Shown piece by piece: positions 5,586 through 8,300 of a stretch of DNA of 8,300 nt. Origin of the DNA: Nitrogeniibacter sp041600915 (GTDB taxonomy: Bacteria > Pseudomonadota > Gammaproteobacteria > Burkholderiales > Rhodocyclaceae); assembly GCA_041600915.1 (NCBI GenBank), contig JBFIJC010000153.1, positions 1 to 8,300 on the forward strand, written 5' to 3'. Position numbers and translations under genes: made by a program. The number at the start of each line of letters is the position of its first letter. Position 1 is the first letter of the stretch. The notes under the pieces are model-generated. The model saw nothing but the letters and a program-made list of their open reading frames with translations. It was not told the origin of the DNA and did no database searches.

Positions 5586-7331
5586 TCATGAATTGTTGCG
5601 CAGCGGGCGGGTGCGATTGTCGCGGACCTGGTCGAGCATCATCCGTGCGGCCTCGTCGGGTACGCCTAGTCGGGCCAGTGCACCGGCGGCCAGCTGCAGG
5701 CTGGACTCGAGGGTCTCGGGGATGACCACGTCTGCGCCGGCCGCGCGCAGTGCCAGTGCGTGCTTCTCGTCACGGGCTCTGGCCAATACCGGGATGTCGG
5801 GTGACATGGTGCGCAAACCATGCACGGCGTGGACCGCCGGTGCCGTTTGATCCATGGTCAGAATCACCGCGCCGGCGCGATCCAGGTGGAGTCGCCGCAG
5901 CATCTCCGGGTTGCTCGCGTCGCCGAAAACCACCGGCAGGCCGCGGGCACGATAGCGCGCAACCAGGGCCGGGTCGGATTCGATGGCGCAGTAGCTCACG
6001 CCCAGCTCGGACAGCAGCTGCCCCACCAGTTGGCCGACCCGTCCGAAGCCCGCGATAATGACGTGGTTGCGCATCGACTCGGGGTCGCTCAGCTGCATTG
6101 CCGAGGCGTCCTGGCCGCTGCGTCGGTCGATGGCGTTGCCCAGCTGTTGCCCCAGTCGCGCCAGCATGGGCGTGGCCAGCATGCTCAGGCCTACCACCAG
6201 CAGCATGAACTGCCCCGTCTCGCGCGGCAGCAGCTGGTAGCTCAAGGCCATGCCAATGACGATGAACGCGAATTCGCCGCCGGCCCCCAGCAAAAAGCCG
6301 CCTTCCAGCGAGCGGCCGGTCGACAGGCCGAAGACCCGGAACAGGATGGCGATGATCAGGCCCTTGGCCAGCACCAGTCCGATCACCGACAGCGGCAGCA
6401 GCAGCGGCTGGCTGAGCAGCTCGGTGAGGTCGATGCCCATGCCCACCGACATGAAGAACAAGCCCATCAGCAAGCCCTTGAAGGGCTCGATGGTGACCTC
6501 CACGGCATGACGGAATTCGGTCTCGGCGATGATCAGCCCGGCCAGCAGCGCGCCCATCGCCATCGACAGTCCGGCTGCCCAGGTCAGCGCGGCGACGCCG
6601 AGCGACACCAGCAGCGTCAGTGCCATGAAGGTGTCGGACTGCTGGTTGGCGGCCAGATGGTGGAACACCGGCTGAACGAGGCGACGGCCGATCAGATAGA
6701 TGGCCCCAATCGTGACCACGCCTTTAAGCGCGGCTTGCCCCATCTGCAAGGCAAAGCTGCCGTCGCCGTGCTGGCCCAGCAGGCCGACCAGCACCAGCAG
6801 CGGCACCACGGCCAGATCCTGAAACAGCAGCAGCGAGAAGCTGGCCTGCCCCAGGGGCGTGCCCAGCTCGCGTCGAAAACTCAGCAGCTGCATGACCACC
6901 GCCGTTGACGAAAACGCCAGCACCAGGCCAAGAATCACCGAGGCCTCGACCGGGTTGCCGAACACATATGCCAAGCCTCCGATCGCTGCGGCGGAGAGGC
7001 TGACCTGCAAGGAGCCAACGCCAAATACCCATCGCCGCAAAGCCCAGAGGCGGTCGACAGACATCTCGAGGCCGATCATGAACATCAGGAAAATCACGCC
7101 CAGCTCGGCGAACACCGCCACGTCTTCAACGCGGGCAAAGGTCACCGTCTCAAGCCAGGGCCAGTGCTCGACCAGTCGGCCCAGGCCATACGGCCCCACC
7201 AGCGTACCCACGGCCAGAAAGCCCAGCACCGGGTTGATGCTGCGCCGCTGCAGCAGCGGAATCAGCACGCCGGACAGGCACAGAAACAGAATCAGCTCGC
7301 GAAGATGCGGCAAGCCTTCATGGGCAGACAT
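5586..7331 (-). CDS. CPA2 family monovalent cation:proton antiporter with TrkA-N domain (KefB/KefC/YbaL type)
   Basis: This 581-residue inner-membrane protein has an N-terminal Na+/H+-exchanger domain (about 10-395, some 12-13 membrane segments). The CPA2 core includes LLLFQDLAVVPLL (167-179), whose Q171-D172 pair fills the ion-binding position, and GAGGEFAFIVIG (349-360). A TrkA-N/RCK nucleotide-binding domain follows from about residue 421, with the Rossmann motif GFGRVG (428-433), the acidic E451 after the second strand, and VVFGDASNPEML (467-478). The likely role is K+ (or Na+) efflux in exchange for H+, gated by a nucleotide or redox ligand. It starts at ATG 7331 (MSAHEGLPHL), with AGGAG 11 bases upstream. 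The frame remains open upstream to 7520, but that extension is Arg/Ser-rich, overlaps prsT and lacks family similarity. No KefF/KefG-type partner gene is next to it, so glutathione gating cannot be claimed. Confidence 0.9.
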   Translation of the reverse strand: MSAHEGLPHLRELILFLCLSGVLIPLLQRRSINPVLGFLAVGTLVGPYGLGRLVEHWPWLETVTFARVEDVAVFAELGVIFLMFMIGLEMSVDRLWALRRWVFGVGSLQVSLSAAAIGGLAYVFGNPVEASVILGLVLAFSSTAVVMQLLSFRRELGTPLGQASFSLLLFQDLAVVPLLVLVGLLGQHGDGSFALQMGQAALKGVVTIGAIYLIGRRLVQPVFHHLAANQQSDTFMALTLLVSLGVAALTWAAGLSMAMGALLAGLIIAETEFRHAVEVTIEPFKGLLMGLFFMSVGMGIDLTELLSQPLLLPLSVIGLVLAKGLIIAILFRVFGLSTGRSLEGGFLLGAGGEFAFIVIGMALSYQLLPRETGQFMLLVVGLSMLATPMLARLGQQLGNAIDRRSGQDASAMQLSDPESMRNHVIIAGFGRVGQLVGQLLSELGVSYCAIESDPALVARYRARGLPVVFGDASNPEMLRRLHLDRAGAVILTMDQTAPAVHAVHGLRTMSPDIPVLARARDEKHALALRAAGADVVIPETLESSLQLAAGALARLGVPDEAARMMLDQVRDNRTRPLRNNS

Positions 7332-7342
7332 GCGTTGGGTGG

Positions 7343-7347
7343 CTCCT
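7343..7347 (-). promoter_or_regulatory. ribosome binding site of the antiporter gene
   Basis: AGGAG on the minus strand lies 11 bases before ATG 7331. The spacing is slightly long, but no other start codon fits it, and it supports cutting off the 63-residue upstream extension of the frame. Confidence 0.5.
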
Positions 7348-7456
7348 GGAAAATACCGCTTCAGTTTAACGGAATTCCGCGCGTCACCTCCGCTCGGGCA
7401 GCGGCCATTTGGGCTCGTCCCGAAAGATGTCACAGTCCCCGAACTGGCCCGCGCCC

Positions 7457-7462
7457 TATACT
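7457..7462 (+). promoter_or_regulatory. possible -10 element (TATACT) for the PrsT-like gene
   Basis: TATACT matches the sigma-70 -10 consensus at five of six positions and would give a 5' leader of about 35 nt before the ATG at 7505. No recognisable -35 lies 16-18 bases upstream. A sigma-54 reading was tested, because PEP-CTERM genes are often sigma-54 dependent: TGG at 7445-7447 lacks the GC expected at 7457-7458, so that model fails here. Confidence 0.3.
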
Positions 7463-7494
7463 CGCGGGATGATCGATACAGCTGACATCTCCTC

Positions 7495-7500
7495 GGGAGA
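7495..7500 (+). promoter_or_regulatory. ribosome binding site of the PrsT-like gene
   Basis: GGGAGA ends four bases before ATG 7505. The spacing is short but workable. It supports this ATG, which is followed directly by a signal-peptide-like N-terminus. Confidence 0.5.
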
Positions 7501-7504
7501 CTCC

Positions 7505-8300
7505 ATGCCAAACGCTTCACGCGCCTGCAAACTGCGCCACGGCCTCGCCGTGCTGGCTTTCGCCTTTGCGGTACCCGCGCTGGCCGACGCCAGCAAAGCC
7601 GCCGCCTTTTACGAAGACGGTCTTGCCCGCTTCGAAAAAGGCGACACAGCCGGTGCGGTCATTCAACTGAAGAACGCGCTTCAGCAGAACAACAAGTTGC
7701 TGTCGGCGCACGTGTTGCTCGGGCGGGCATTGCTCAAGCAAACCGAGTTGCCGGCGGCCGAGGCTGCGTTCAACGAAGCCTTGAAGCTTGGCGTGAGCCC
7801 CAGTGAAATTGCGGCGCCGCGCGGTGAGCTTTTGCTCGCGCTTGGGCGGACCAAAGAGTTGTTGCGTGACGTCCATCCCGACGGATTGCGCCGCGATGCG
7901 CTGGTCGATGTGCTGTCATTGCGCGGCACCGCCCACGCTGATGAGGGCGATCTCGATGCCGCACGCCGCAGCTTCAAGGCCGCCATCGATGCCGACCCCA
8001 GGTCGGTCCGCCCTTATCTATCTCTCGTCCCCTTCCTGCTCCTGCAGCGCGATTTCACCGCCGCGCAGGATGGCGTTGAGCGCGCCATGCTCTTGGCACC
8101 CAAGGACGCGCGGATCTGGAACCTGCGGGCTTCGCTGCACCATGCGCGAGGCAATCTTGAGGCAGCGTTGAGCGACTATCAGCAAGCCGTGGTGCTGGAT
8201 GAGCGGTATGTCGACGCACGCGTCGCGCGCGCCGCGCTGCTGGTTGATCTCAAGCGCAACACGGAGGCCCAAAAAGACCTGGACTACCTGGGAGAGCATG
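7505..8300 (+). CDS. PrsT-like TPR-repeat protein of the PEP-CTERM/exopolysaccharide type (partial, 3' end missing)
   Basis: The frame is open from ATG 7505 to the right window edge (265 residues visible). An N-terminal signal peptide is apparent: Arg/Lys-rich start, hydrophobic core at 13-26, and likely cleavage after ALA (25-27). Tetratricopeptide repeats follow, including AFYEDGLARFEKGDTAGAVI (34-53), AEAAFNEALKLGVSPSE (85-101), DAARRSFKAAIDADPRS (151-167) and residues 205-237. The phrase AVIQLKNALQQN (51-62), followed by LLGRALLKQ (71-79) and EALKLGVSP, closely resembles the opening of PrsT, the TPR protein of PEP-CTERM/XrtA systems (TIGR02917), which usually has about 900 residues. PrsT is normally a lipoprotein, but no lipobox cysteine exists here; the only early cysteine, C8, precedes the hydrophobic core. 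The protein is therefore probably periplasmic. No exosortase or polysaccharide genes are visible in the window. A generic TPR protein is the alternative. Confidence 0.75.
   Translation, partial: MPNASRACKLRHGLAVLAFAFAVPALADASKAAAFYEDGLARFEKGDTAGAVIQLKNALQQNNKLLSAHVLLGRALLKQTELPAAEAAFNEALKLGVSPSEIAAPRGELLLALGRTKELLRDVHPDGLRRDALVDVLSLRGTAHADEGDLDAARRSFKAAIDADPRSVRPYLSLVPFLLLQRDFTAAQDGVERAMLLAPKDARIWNLRASLHHARGNLEAALSDYQQAVVLDERYVDARVARAALLVDLKRNTEAQKDLDYLGEH

Noticed and set aside
5820..6908. A 362-codon plus-strand frame inside the antiporter gene
   Set aside because: It is rich in Gln, His and Arg, which is typical of the antisense of a membrane protein gene. It has no signal, domain or start site of its own.
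7445..7458. A sigma-54 promoter for the PrsT-like gene
   Set aside because: The TGG of a -24 element is present, but the invariant GC of the -12 element is replaced by TA at the required spacing.
7332..7520. The 63-residue N-terminal extension of the antiporter frame
   Set aside because: It is basic and Ser-rich, unlike the family N-terminus, overlaps the start of the divergent TPR gene, and the better-placed AGGAG serves the ATG at 7331.

Overview
The window reads as a chromosomal segment of a GC-rich Gram-negative bacterium, most likely a betaproteobacterium. Rhodocyclales such as Thauera, Azoarcus or Zoogloea relatives are my best guess. The reasons are the CysB type, the short single-subunit CysI followed by a DUF934 gene, and a PrsT-like TPR protein of the PEP-CTERM/exopolysaccharide world. 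This placement is inference from protein style, not from a marker gene.

Left third (1-3603): assimilatory sulfur metabolism. On the minus strand, read right to left, lie a TauE/SafE-family anion transporter, the sulfite reductase hemoprotein CysI, and the first 16 codons of a DUF934 gene cut by the window edge. They are packed as an operon: a 10-nt gap, then an 8-nt overlap. Divergent from it, across a 143-nt gap, is cysB, the LysR-type activator of sulfur assimilation. The gap holds an AT-rich 7+7 bp inverted repeat that is a candidate CysB operator.

Middle (3615-5494): a minus-strand pair, a GltI-like periplasmic glutamate/aspartate-binding protein followed by an L-asparaginase, joined by a 4-nt ATGA stop/start overlap. 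The asparaginase converges on cysB with only 11 nt between the stop codons. No ABC permease or ATPase genes accompany the binding protein.

Right (5586-8300): a CPA2 (KefB/KefC/YbaL-type) cation:proton antiporter with a C-terminal TrkA-N domain, on the minus strand. Divergent from it is the 5' part of a long TPR protein resembling PrsT, which runs off the right edge.

Every gene except the antiporter has a start or neighbour that needed a decision. I shortened the starts of tauE, cysB and the antiporter from the longest possible frames, using Shine-Dalgarno position and family N-termini. No intergenic stretch exceeds 300 nt. I saw no tRNA, rRNA, CRISPR array, insertion sequence or phage gene. 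The region looks like ordinary core metabolism. I did not find a convincing new system; the items most worth a second look are the PrsT-like protein without a lipobox, the orphan binding protein coupled to a signal-less asparaginase, and TauE leading a sulfite-reduction operon.
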